Shown here one piece after another: positions 17,198 through 25,797 of a DNA stretch of 64,000 bases. Both the position numbers and the translations under genes were made by a program. The stretch is from Flavobacterium sp. N1736 (GTDB lineage: Bacteria; Bacteroidota; Bacteroidia; Flavobacteriales; Flavobacteriaceae). The notes beneath the pieces are model-generated. The model was not told the DNA's origin and ran no database searches. It worked only from the letters and a program-made list of their open reading frames with translations. Position 1 is the first letter of the stretch, and each line of letters opens with the position of its first letter. The stretch is taken from contig NZ_CP109994.1 in the NCBI RefSeq assembly GCF_025947065.1, positions 4,154,001-4,218,000 on the forward strand, read 5' to 3'.

Positions 17198-17755
17198 ATG
17201 AAAAAAAATCAAATTTCAATCGTTTTCAAATCATTATTTATGATTTTGATACTGCTCTTTTCGAAACTAAGTTTTGCTCAGGAAGCACAAAAGTATGTTA
17301 TTGACAATAGCAATCATTTTTGGGATAAGGTGCAGTTTGGAGGCGGTCTGGGACTTGGGATAGGTTCCGGTTACACTGATATCTCTGTAATGCCAAGTGC
17401 CATTTATAATGTTAACGAAATTGTAGCAGTTGGTGTGGGATTGCAATTTGGATATCTTTCTTCAAAAAATTACTATGACTCTTTTGTTTACGGAGGAAGT
17501 TTAATTACGCTCGTAAACCCAATTCCGGAAGTCCAGTTATCTGCAGAATTAGAACAAGTTCGTGTTAATACAAATTATGATGCAACGCCTTACAGACCAT
17601 CATACTCAGATAATTTTTGGAATACCGCCCTATATCTCGGAGCCGGTTACAGAACCGGAAGCGTTACAATTGGAGCCCGTTACGACGTTTTATTTAATGA
17701 TGAAAAAAGTTTGTACGGATCTGCGTTTATGCCTTTTGTGAGGGTGTATTTCTGA
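17198..17755 (+). CDS. Small outer-membrane beta-barrel protein
   Basis: 185 residues. The signal peptide ends at SFAQ (about residue 28), followed by alternating amphipathic strands with many Gly and Tyr (FGGGLGLGIGSGYTDISVMPS, NTALYLGAGYRTGSVTIGARYDVLF) and a terminal Phe (FVRVYF), all typical of an 8-stranded outer-membrane barrel. It diverges from odhA. Homologues are sometimes labelled 'alpha-ketoglutarate decarboxylase' in databases, probably by carry-over from the neighbouring gene; nothing in this sequence supports an enzyme. Function unknown. Confidence 0.75.
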   Translation: MKKNQISIVFKSLFMILILLFSKLSFAQEAQKYVIDNSNHFWDKVQFGGGLGLGIGSGYTDISVMPSAIYNVNEIVAVGVGLQFGYLSSKNYYDSFVYGGSLITLVNPIPEVQLSAELEQVRVNTNYDATPYRPSYSDNFWNTALYLGAGYRTGSVTIGARYDVLFNDEKSLYGSAFMPFVRVYF

Positions 17756-18109
17756 GGTTCAAAGGTTCAGAGTAACAAAGGCTCAAAGGTTTTTTTAGCA
17801 ATCATCCACCCTACAATATGTTTTGTTTCTCCGGAACTCTTAAAGAAAAATTCCGGAGGAATGATTTATTTTGTAGCAACGTCCCGAAGCTTCGGGATTA
17901 ATCCGTTCAAACGAATAAGAAATTGAGATGATAAGATTGCGTTTCATTTTTACCAAATATTCATTCCTAAAAGCATATCTCGTAGAGATTACATATTGAT
18001 AGAATTTTAATACACCACCAACATTTTGTCCCGTAGGGACTATACCGTTTTAAAATTTAAAGCAAAAAGAAAACCTCTGTTCCTTTGCAACTTTGCCCCT
18101 TTGTACCTT
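17756..18109. repeat. Gene-free 354-bp stretch built of short repeats
   Basis: No credible reading frame. It opens with GGTTCAAAGGTTCAGAG-type text (17756-17792) and closes with an imperfect inverted copy (about 18070-18110, CTCTGTTCCTTTGC...CCTTTGTACC). Inside are a CCGGAA/TTCCGG inverted pair (17831-17856), the TCCCGAAGCTTCGGGA palindrome (17882-17897) and two CCCGTAGGGAC- and CTCGTAGAGAT-like palindromic words (about 17979-17991 and 18028-18042). It separates the convergent 17198 and 18110 genes. Confidence 0.65.
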
Positions 18110-18466
18110 CTATTTAGAATAATGATTTCGAAACCAAACCTTCTGCCATTCCCTCTTTAAAACCAAAAAAGAAACTTGTTCGGCTAGAATTACTAAATCA
18201 GAACCGTCTAGTTTTTTGATTTCAGTTTCTGAGACATCGATAATATAAAGCAGGTTTAAATATTCAGCAAATTTGTACTGAATCATTCGGTAGATTTTTT
18301 CGTGAAGCTGAATTTTTAGTTCTTCGGGAGAAATACTTAATGGAAAATCGATTCCTTCATTCGCTAAATTAAAATCCTTGTTAATTTGCTCAATTAAGTT
18401 GAGATATAAATTTTCGCTTTCGGCATCAGCCAATAAAAAATCGGTATTTTCAGGAATTGGAAACAT
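18110..18466 (-). CDS. Conserved hypothetical protein, about 118 residues
   Basis: A soluble, acidic, mostly helical 118-residue protein without signal peptide or membrane segment (MFPIPENTDFLLADAESENLY...). The pattern LNLIEQINKDFNLAN, then PEELKIQLHEKIYRMIQYKF, suggests a helical bundle. I do not recognise a domain. It is 41 nt downstream of the LacI-type regulator on the same strand and could be cotranscribed. Coding is supported by a clean start, normal codon use and a conserved-looking hydrophobic pattern. Confidence 0.65.
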   Translation of the reverse strand: MFPIPENTDFLLADAESENLYLNLIEQINKDFNLANEGIDFPLSISPEELKIQLHEKIYRMIQYKFAEYLNLLYIIDVSETEIKKLDGSDLVILAEQVSFLVLKREWQKVWFRNHYSK

Positions 18467-18507
18467 TGATGCTTTTTAAAGATTGGCACAAAGTTAAAAC
18501 TAAAAAA

Positions 18508-19533
18508 TCATTTAACGGTCGATTCTCTTTCTATGATTCTCGTAGGAAGTTCTATAATTTGATGCGTAACAGGTCGATGTTCTTTAATGTCTGCAATTTC
18601 ATCAATTAAAATAGAAACCGCAGCATGTCCCATTTCAAATCCCGGCTGATCAATTGTGGTTAATTTAGGTGAAATAACCGTGCTCATAAACCAATTGCTA
18701 AACCCGAAAACGGCAACCTGCTCAGGCGTTTTTATTCCTGCTTCATTAAAATATTTAATAATTCCGATAGCGACCAAATCAGTAATCGCAAAAATGGCAT
18801 CAATATCAGGATGTTCCGTCATGATTTTCTGGGCATTTTCGTAACCGTCTTCAAAATCGGTATTATTATCGCAAACATAAACCAGCTTAGAATCATACTC
18901 AATTCCATGCGCTTCAAGCGCTCTTTTATATCCTAAAAAGCGATCGATAGAATTTTGCGGAACATACGAACCACGAAAATGTGCAATTTTTTTATAGCCT
19001 TTATTAATAAGGTACGTCACAGCATCATAAGCCGCTTTTGCATCATTAATAACAACTTTAGAGCAATCGACTCTTTTAGCAATTTTATCAAATAAAACAA
19101 CGGGAGTATTTTTCCGAATCGCTTCATTAATATGAGAGAAATCATCCGTTTCATTGGAGAGCGACATTAAAACGCCGTCAACCCGTTTTTGAATCAATAA
19201 AGCAAGCTGTTTTTTCTCTAATTCATACTTTTCGTTTGACTGTAAAATAATAACCAGATAACCTCTTTTTTCGGCTTCTTCTAAAATACCGTTTAATACA
19301 CTCGAAAAAAAATGATGCACCGTTGCGGGAATGATCACACCAATTGTTTTGGTCTCATTGGTTCTAAGGTTTACGGCAACAGAATTAGGCATATAATTCA
19401 TTGTTTCAGCCATTTCGATAACTTTTGCACGCGTAGATTTACTAATATCAGTATATCCTTTTAATGCTTTTGAAACCGTTGTAACTGAAATTCCTAATGC
19501 CGAAGCAATGTCTATTAGTTTTGTGTCATTCAT
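18508..19533 (-). CDS. LacI-family transcriptional regulator of the trehalose locus
   Basis: 341 residues. An N-terminal LacI helix-turn-helix (5-50, LIDIASALGISVTTVSKALKGYTDIS) with hinge helix PNSVAVNLRTN is followed by a periplasmic-binding-protein-like sugar-sensing domain (about 60-335). It diverges from the TonB receptor, MFS transporter and trehalase genes, so it is expected to repress or activate them in response to trehalose or a derivative. Two palindromes with the LacI/GalR-type AACGTT core lie between the divergent genes, close to its own start codon, which also suggests autoregulation. Confidence 0.9.
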   Translation of the reverse strand: MNDTKLIDIASALGISVTTVSKALKGYTDISKSTRAKVIEMAETMNYMPNSVAVNLRTNETKTIGVIIPATVHHFFSSVLNGILEEAEKRGYLVIILQSNEKYELEKKQLALLIQKRVDGVLMSLSNETDDFSHINEAIRKNTPVVLFDKIAKRVDCSKVVINDAKAAYDAVTYLINKGYKKIAHFRGSYVPQNSIDRFLGYKRALEAHGIEYDSKLVYVCDNNTDFEDGYENAQKIMTEHPDIDAIFAITDLVAIGIIKYFNEAGIKTPEQVAVFGFSNWFMSTVISPKLTTIDQPGFEMGHAAVSILIDEIADIKEHRPVTHQIIELPTRIIERESTVK

Positions 19534-19580
19534 GAAATAAAAGTAGTAAAAATAAAATGTATTGGTAAAATATTAACTTC

Positions 19581-19616
19581 CGAAAACGTTTTAGGTGTTT
19601 TCGAAAACGTTTTCGA
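19581..19616. promoter_or_regulatory. Tandem LacI-type operators
   Basis: Two AACGTT-centred palindromes: CGAAAACGTTTTA (19581-19593) and the perfect TCGAAAACGTTTTCGA (19601-19616), centred 22 bp apart (about two helical turns), between the divergent lacI-type gene and the TonB receptor gene. The core matches operators of the LacI/GalR family. Confidence 0.75.
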
Positions 19617-19697
19617 TTCCGAATTCTTAAATTGAAGTTAAATAGTAATTAAGTTTACATTCAATAAAGAAAACTTTACTAACCAAACCGAAAAAAA

Positions 19698-22337
19698 ATG
19701 AAAAAGCAACATTCTTATTTAAGCATAATATTTTTATTATTGTGCTTGGTTTTTGCTCCAAATAATCTATTTGCCCAAGCAAAAAATACTGTTTCCGGAA
19801 AAGTATCAGACGAAACCGGACAAACAGTTCCGGGAGCAAATGTATCTTTAAAAGACACGGGAAAAAGTACGGTAACAGATGAAAATGGAAATTATATTTT
19901 CTCAGATGTTATTGCCGGAAGTTATACTGTAGAAGCCACAAATGTAGGTTACAAAACATACAGTAAAGAAATTACAGTTAAAGAAGGCGAGTCATTACAA
20001 GTAAACTTATTGCTTGAAGGCGAATCACAAAACTTAAAAGAAGTAGTGGTAACGGGATCTTCAACGCCAAGATCAAAACTAGAATCAAGCGTTGCAATTA
20101 CTACAATGGGCGCAAAAGCAATAGAAGACAGAGCACCATCAAGTACGGCGGCTTTATTGCAAACAATTCCCGGATTTGTGGTGGAAGCATCAGGAGGAGA
20201 AATTGGAAATAACCTTTTTGCAAGAGGAATTCCGTCTGCCGGAGCGTATGAATATGTACAAATTCAGGAAGACGGTTTGCCGGTTTTTGAAGACGGAGCT
20301 TTGCAATTTGCCAACGCCGATACTTTTTACAGATTAGATGAAACCGTAAGCAAAATGGAAGCCGTTCGTGGAGGTTCTGCCTCTATTTTTGCCAATAATG
20401 CTCCGGGTGGAATCATCAACTTTATTTCAAAAACGGGTCAGAATGAATTTATGGGTAGAGCAAAATTCACGACTTCAGATTATGGAATGTTCAGAACTGA
20501 TCTTAATTTATCAGGCGCTTTAATTCAGGATAAATTATTTTTTAATGTCGGCGGATTTTACAGAGCCGATAATGGCGTAAGAAATACCGGTTTTACAGCA
20601 AATAAAGGCGGACAAATAAAAGGAAACATTACGTATAAATTTGATGACAGCGATTATTTAAGAGTTAACTTCAAACATCTTGATGACAGAAATACGTTCT
20701 ATTTGCCAATTCCGCTAAAAAGTAATAACGGAAAAATTGAAGGAATTGATGGTTTCAACCCAAATTACGGAACATTGACTTCGGTAAATTTCAGTCATTT
20801 AAACGTGCCTCAATATGGCGGCGGAACTTTTAGCGCAGATTTAGAAGATGGTTCTCATCCGGTTATCAACTCGATTGGAGCTGAATTTAAAAAGAAAATA
20901 TCTGAGAAAGTTACGTTCAAAAATGCATTCAAACAAACGAGCATTGACTTGAATTATAATGCTATTTTCCCAAATGGCGGACCTTGGACTCAAGATGCTT
21001 ATGCAACAGATATTCAAAATACAACTGCCGGAAATCTTGCTTATTCGTATGTCGATAATGGTGCGGCTTTAGATCCAAATGCTTTAATTATGAGGGCAGA
21101 TCTTTGGCACATCCAGAAAAAGATGAACAATTTTGCTAATAATTTTTCTTTTTCTTTTGATTTAGATCCGGTGAAATTAACGGCTGGTTACTACTATTCT
21201 AACTGGAAATCAAATCAATACTGGAACTGGAATTCTTATTTAGTAAGCGTTTCAGACAATCCAAGATTATTAAATGTAAAAGATAATACGACTGGGGTTG
21301 ATCACACCTGGAATGGCGTAGAAAGAATTACGTGGCTTGAAAGAGATGCGCAAACAAAAGGGCTTTTGAATGATATTTATGCTGACGCCGAAATTAAAGC
21401 GACAGATAATCTGACTTTCAACGCAGGTTTAAGATACAATAAAGACAAATATTCAGGATACAGAGACAACGCCAGATTTTTTGCTGAAGATTTAGGAATT
21501 TTAGACAACAATACGGCCGATGATGCGGTTACAACTGTAAAAGGAAATCCGTATACGTATTGGAGATATGACGTGAGCGAATGGTCTTATACTGCGGCTG
21601 GAAACTATAAATTTAATGATAAAATGGCTTCGTATGTGCGTTACAGCCATGGCTTTAGATCACCAATTGAAGAATCATTTTATGATAATGCAGCCGATTT
21701 AAGTAAATTGGAAAATACACAAGTAAACCAGTTTGAATTGGGTTATAAATATGCTAATTCGTTCTTCTCTGTAAATGCGAATTTATTTCACATGGGTTTA
21801 AAAAATGTGGCTTTCACCGATATTTTATCTGACGGTTCTTCTGAGAATAAATTTGCCGATGTAAATAATATTGGTCTTGAAGTAGAAACGAATGCGAGAT
21901 ATGAAATGGTAAAACTGAACTTTACATTCACCGTTCAAAAACCGGAATATGATAATTTTACAGGAACAAATGCAGATGGTTCTACTTTTGATTTTAACGG
22001 AAACACAGCAAGAAGAATCCCTAAATTTTTCTGTAACCTAAGACCGGAAGTTGATATTACAAAAGATTTTACGGCTTATGTTCAGTTTTCTTATTACGAT
22101 AAAAAATTCACGAATCAGGACAACAGACAGGTTTTACCGGCTTATAAAGAAGTTGGAGCAGGTTTAAATTATACCTATAATAATCTTCGTTTTGCAGTTG
22201 ATGCTTCGAATTTATTTAACGAAATTGGTTTAACAGAAGGAGATCCGAGACAAACAACATCTGCAGCAAGTGATGTATTTATGGCAAGACCAATTTTAGG
22301 CCGCGCCTTTAGATTTTCGGTTGCCGTTAATTTCTAA
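19698..22337 (+). CDS. TonB-dependent receptor, probable trehalose/oligosaccharide porter
   Basis: An 879-residue outer-membrane receptor. Signal peptide to NNLFAQ (about 27); carboxypeptidase-regulatory-like domain (28-115, KVSDETGQTVPGANVSLKDTGKST); plug (about 125-245) with LLQTIPGFVVEASGGE and AVRGGSASIFANNAPGGIINF; barrel ending AVNF. It is followed by an MFS transporter and a cytoplasmic trehalase, and no SusD-like lipoprotein gene is adjacent, so it is not a classical SusCD pair. The plug resembles ligand-gated porters of the TonB receptor family without SusD. A trehalose or related disaccharide substrate is inferred from context. Confidence 0.85.
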   Translation: MKKQHSYLSIIFLLLCLVFAPNNLFAQAKNTVSGKVSDETGQTVPGANVSLKDTGKSTVTDENGNYIFSDVIAGSYTVEATNVGYKTYSKEITVKEGESLQVNLLLEGESQNLKEVVVTGSSTPRSKLESSVAITTMGAKAIEDRAPSSTAALLQTIPGFVVEASGGEIGNNLFARGIPSAGAYEYVQIQEDGLPVFEDGALQFANADTFYRLDETVSKMEAVRGGSASIFANNAPGGIINFISKTGQNEFMGRAKFTTSDYGMFRTDLNLSGALIQDKLFFNVGGFYRADNGVRNTGFTANKGGQIKGNITYKFDDSDYLRVNFKHLDDRNTFYLPIPLKSNNGKIEGIDGFNPNYGTLTSVNFSHLNVPQYGGGTFSADLEDGSHPVINSIGAEFKKKISEKVTFKNAFKQTSIDLNYNAIFPNGGPWTQDAYATDIQNTTAGNLAYSYVDNGAALDPNALIMRADLWHIQKKMNNFANNFSFSFDLDPVKLTAGYYYSNWKSNQYWNWNSYLVSVSDNPRLLNVKDNTTGVDHTWNGVERITWLERDAQTKGLLNDIYADAEIKATDNLTFNAGLRYNKDKYSGYRDNARFFAEDLGILDNNTADDAVTTVKGNPYTYWRYDVSEWSYTAAGNYKFNDKMASYVRYSHGFRSPIEESFYDNAADLSKLENTQVNQFELGYKYANSFFSVNANLFHMGLKNVAFTDILSDGSSENKFADVNNIGLEVETNARYEMVKLNFTFTVQKPEYDNFTGTNADGSTFDFNGNTARRIPKFFCNLRPEVDITKDFTAYVQFSYYDKKFTNQDNRQVLPAYKEVGAGLNYTYNNLRFAVDASNLFNEIGLTEGDPRQTTSAASDVFMARPILGRAFRFSVAVNF

Positions 22338-22361
22338 ATTTAGATATAAACCATAAAAATA

Positions 22362-22494
22362 TTAAACACATAGAAACATAGATTTTATCTTTAAAAAGAG
22401 CAAAAAAGAAACCAGTTTCCACACATAGTCTATGTTAATTAATGTAAGTGAAACGCCTTTTGAGTGCAATCTAAACTATGTTTCTATGTGTTAA
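22362..22494. repeat. 133-bp inverted-repeat element, copy 1
   Basis: Bounded by TTAAACACATAGAAACATAG (22362-22381) and CTATGTTTCTATGTGTTAA (22476-22494), which are inverse complements with minor differences. A second copy of the same 133-bp length lies at 48413-48545. Both carry an internal CTATGTT...TAAGTGAAA section. No reading frame. It sits between the TonB receptor and MFS genes. Confidence 0.75.
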
Positions 22495-22545
22495 AATTAC
22501 AACCAACGAAATGACCACAAAGCATAGACAAAACAAATTAAAAAA

Positions 22546-23766
22546 ATGAAAAACATAGGAATCAAAATCTCTCTTTACCTTAATTATTTTGTCTTTGCTA
22601 TTTTATTAAACAGCGTAGGAATCGTGATTTTAAAATCGCAGAGAAATTACGGAGTTGATGAAGTTCAGGCCAGTATTTTAGAGGCTTTTAAAGACATGCC
22701 AATCGCTATTGTATCATTTTTTATCGCTTCTTTTTTACCAAGAATTGGCTATAGAAAAGCGATGCTTACGGGTTTAGGTTTGGTTACTTTGGCTTGTATT
22801 TCTATGTATTTTGGAAACTCTTTTGATAATGCTAAAATCTTGTTTGCAACCGTTGGAGTTTCGTTTGCTTTGATAAAAGTTTCGGTTTATTCATTAATAG
22901 GAACCGTGACCGAAACCAAGAAAGAGCACAACGCTTTAATGAGCAGTATTGAAGGTTTTTTTATGGTTGGAATTGCTTTGGCTTATTTTTTATTCCCGGC
23001 TTTTAATAACGAAAACGATCCAAATTCATGGTTGAATGTGTATTGGTTTCTGGCTGGATTATCATTGCTTTCGTTCTTGTTTTTATTTTTTGTAAAATTC
23101 GAAGAAGCCGAAGTTTCAGCAGGCGCAAACCTTAAAGATGATTTCATGCAAATGTTCAAATTAATGGCAAAATTGCTTACTGTTATTTTTGTTATTAGCG
23201 TCTTTTTATTTGTAATGATCGAACAGGGAATCCTTTCCTGGTTGCCAACATTCAATACAAAAGTGCTTCATTTACCGGAGAATATCAGTATTATGATGGC
23301 TAGTATTTTGGCAATTTCATTAGCTATCGGAAGATTGATTGCAGGCATTGTAACCAAAAAAGTAAACTGGATCTGGGTTTTAAGTTTCTGTATTATATCG
23401 GCAATGTTGCTGGTTATTTTTGTGCTCCCAAAAACTGTTGGATTAGAAGTAAAAAATATCAATACACTTTCAGATATACCTTTAATAGGTTTTGCATTTC
23501 CTTTAATCGGATTGTTTATTGCGCCCATTTATCCGTTATTAAATTCAATTGTATTAAGTGCTTTGCCTAAAAATCTGCAAAGTTCAATGACCGGATTAAT
23601 TGTAATTTTTTCTGCTCTTGGCGGCACATTAGGTTCCAGAATTACAGGTTGGCTGTTTAAAAATGAAGGACCGGAAAAAGCTTTTTATTTTACCTTAATT
23701 CCGATGTCTTTATTACTGATATCATTTTTTATTCTTAAAAAAATAACTGCAAGAGATGAAATTTAA
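22546..23766 (+). CDS. MFS transporter, probable inner-membrane disaccharide uptake
   Basis: A 406-residue protein with 12 hydrophobic segments typical of the major facilitator superfamily, and a charged cytoplasmic loop near residues 185-205 between the two halves. The signature between helices 2 and 3 is degenerate (FLPRIGYRKAMLTGLG). It overlaps the trehalase gene by 11 nt, so the two are translationally linked. With trehalase lacking a signal peptide, the logical role is to bring intact trehalose across the inner membrane. Substrate is inferred from context only. Confidence 0.85.
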   Translation: MKNIGIKISLYLNYFVFAILLNSVGIVILKSQRNYGVDEVQASILEAFKDMPIAIVSFFIASFLPRIGYRKAMLTGLGLVTLACISMYFGNSFDNAKILFATVGVSFALIKVSVYSLIGTVTETKKEHNALMSSIEGFFMVGIALAYFLFPAFNNENDPNSWLNVYWFLAGLSLLSFLFLFFVKFEEAEVSAGANLKDDFMQMFKLMAKLLTVIFVISVFLFVMIEQGILSWLPTFNTKVLHLPENISIMMASILAISLAIGRLIAGIVTKKVNWIWVLSFCIISAMLLVIFVLPKTVGLEVKNINTLSDIPLIGFAFPLIGLFIAPIYPLLNSIVLSALPKNLQSSMTGLIVIFSALGGTLGSRITGWLFKNEGPEKAFYFTLIPMSLLLISFFILKKITARDEI

Positions 23767-25621
23767 ATTACATATAACCCAAACCATCGAAAAATTATTG
23801 GCTCAGGAAGATACTGACGGCGATAAAAAAATAACGATTGATGATAATGGTCCCAAAAGCTTTTTATTAAACGATGTAAATGGGAATTATGCAGTGATTA
23901 AAGGAACTTATCAGCTTTCGAATTTATTGCAGGAACTGGCTTTAGCCAAAAAAAATAATGTCGAATTTGCCGAAATTGACCTGAATGAAATTACAGAAGA
24001 TCCGGTAAAAAGAATTTCACGAAAAATAAAAGACTTATACTGGAATGGTCTTACGCGAACAATTGATGCAATTGGCGTTAAGAAAATTCTGGAAGATGAT
24101 AAAATAGAAAATGAAACAGCGTATTTGTATGTACCGTTTGGAGATGAAATTGTTTTTGATTATTTCAAAAAATTAGAAGCTTCAACTCCAAAATTAAAAG
24201 TGGTACAATTGCCTAAAAATATTTCTCCGGAATATGTTTTATCGCTCAATAAAAAACCGGGAATTTTAGCTTTGGCTCTTCAAATAAAAAACAATGAAAT
24301 TCTTGGAGTTCCGTTTGTCGTTCCGGGCGGAAGATTTAATGAAATGTACGGTTGGGACAGTTATTTTATTGCCAAAGGACTTTTGATTGATGATAAAATC
24401 AATCTTGCTTTGGGCATTGCAGAGAATTTTAAATATCAAATTGATCATTACGGAAAAATTCTAAATGCAAACCGTAGTTATTATTTAACCCGTACGCAGC
24501 CGCCGCTTTATACATCGCTGATTATTGATGTTTTAGAAAAGTCAAAGCCGGATATTTTTTGGATTGAAAGACATTTAAAAACGGCAATAAAAGAATACAA
24601 AACGGTTTGGATGGAAGAAGGAAAACGACTGACAGCAAATGGTTTAAATCGCTATAAAGCAGAAGGAATCGGACTTCCGTTTGAAGTTGAGGAAGGGCAT
24701 TTTGATGATATTCTGGAACAATATGCGCCAAAATATAATTTATCGACTCGAGAATTCGAAAAGAAATATCTGGAACGAGAAATCGTCGATCCGGAACTTG
24801 ATAAGTATTTTACACACGATCGCAGTATGCGCGAAAGTGGTCACGATACCACACACAGATTGGTTGGAATTTGTGCTAATTTAAATACGGTTGCCATAAA
24901 TAGTCTGCTTTATAAATATGAAACAGATATTGCGTTTTTGATTAAAAAATATTTTAAAGATGAATTTCAGTATTTTGAAGACAAATCGTATTCAAGCGAT
25001 TATTGGATAGCAAAAGCAACTTCGAGAAAAGAAAAAATCAACGAATTGTGCTGGAATCCTGAATACGGAATTTATTTTGATTATAATTTTGTAAACGAAG
25101 AACAGCATTTTTTTGAAGCTGCAACTACTTTTTACCCGCTTTGGGCGAAAATAAGCACTCCCGAACAAGCAGAAGTTTTGGTAAAAAAGACGCTTCCTAA
25201 ATTTAAAATGAAAGGCGGAATTGCCGGAAGTACTAAAGAATCAATTTCTGAATTAGATAAAAATTCACCAACACGTCAATGGGATTATCCGTTTGGCTGG
25301 GCACCGCATCAAATGCTTTTGTGGGAAGGTTTACTGAATTATAATTTTAATGAAGAAGCACAGGAAATGGTCTATCGCTGGCTTTGGCTCATTACCAGAA
25401 ACGCTGTTGATTATAATGGAACGATTCCTGAAAAGTTTGATTTATCGATAAGTTCACACAAAATTTTTGCAGAATACGGAAACGTAGGAACGGAATTTAA
25501 TTATATAACCGAAGAAGGTTTTGGCTGGATGAATGCTTCGTATCAATATGGTTTAACGATTTTAAAAGATAAGCTTAAACAAAAATTATCAGACTTAGTT
25601 GATCCTGATGAGCTTTTCTAA
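23756..25621 (+). CDS. treF: Cytoplasmic trehalase, GH37, with N-terminal EF-hand-like loop
   Basis: A 621-residue enzyme that hydrolyses trehalose to two glucoses. Both GH37 signatures are visible: PGGRFNEMYGWDSYF (about 190-205) and QWDYPFGWAPHQ (about 508-519). The general acid aligns with Asp364 in ESGHDTTHR, and the catalytic base with Glu580 in GTEFNYITEEGFGW. No signal peptide is present. Residues 19-30 read DTDGDKKITIDD, followed by NGPK; this is a 12-residue EF-hand-type loop like the one in yeast neutral trehalase. The ATG overlaps the end of the MFS gene. The longer-than-usual N-terminus (about 100 residues before the barrel) also recalls the neutral trehalase class. Confidence 0.93.
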   Translation: MKFKLHITQTIEKLLAQEDTDGDKKITIDDNGPKSFLLNDVNGNYAVIKGTYQLSNLLQELALAKKNNVEFAEIDLNEITEDPVKRISRKIKDLYWNGLTRTIDAIGVKKILEDDKIENETAYLYVPFGDEIVFDYFKKLEASTPKLKVVQLPKNISPEYVLSLNKKPGILALALQIKNNEILGVPFVVPGGRFNEMYGWDSYFIAKGLLIDDKINLALGIAENFKYQIDHYGKILNANRSYYLTRTQPPLYTSLIIDVLEKSKPDIFWIERHLKTAIKEYKTVWMEEGKRLTANGLNRYKAEGIGLPFEVEEGHFDDILEQYAPKYNLSTREFEKKYLEREIVDPELDKYFTHDRSMRESGHDTTHRLVGICANLNTVAINSLLYKYETDIAFLIKKYFKDEFQYFEDKSYSSDYWIAKATSRKEKINELCWNPEYGIYFDYNFVNEEQHFFEAATTFYPLWAKISTPEQAEVLVKKTLPKFKMKGGIAGSTKESISELDKNSPTRQWDYPFGWAPHQMLLWEGLLNYNFNEEAQEMVYRWLWLITRNAVDYNGTIPEKFDLSISSHKIFAEYGNVGTEFNYITEEGFGWMNASYQYGLTILKDKLKQKLSDLVDPDELF

Positions 25622-25655
25622 TTATCCGCAAATGGCAAACCTAACAGGTTTTCAA

Positions 25656-25671
25656 TCCCGAGGCTTCGGGA
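25656..25671. repeat. Palindrome TCCCGAGGCTTCGGGA
   Basis: A one-base variant of the 16-bp palindrome at 13893 and 17882. It interrupts a degenerate AAACC..ACAGGTTT / CGGGTTT word (25637-25682) related to the 33-bp palindrome found on both sides of the S41 peptidase gene. Confidence 0.6.
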
Positions 25672-25699
25672 CTATCGGGTTTACTATGCATAAAAAACA

Positions 25700-25745
25700 G
25701 CCACAGATTAAAAGATTAATCTGTGAAAATCTTTTAATCTGTGGC
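25700..25745. terminator. Hairpin between convergent treF and polyprenyl synthetase genes
   Basis: A perfect 17-bp inverted repeat (25700-25716 with 25729-25745, GCCACAGATTAAAAGAT), 12-nt loop. The A-rich flank on the left would give a T run for the minus-strand gene; the T run on the right is weak. It may be a repeat family member rather than a dedicated terminator. Confidence 0.6.
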
Positions 25746-25797
25746 TTAAATTTTGCCTTTTCAGTTTACAAACTTGACTGAAAACTGAGACTGAAAA

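Noticed and set aside
17198..17755. Identification of this gene as alpha-ketoglutarate decarboxylase
   Set aside because: 185 residues with signal peptide and barrel strands; no thiamine-binding motif; the label likely spread from the adjacent odhA.
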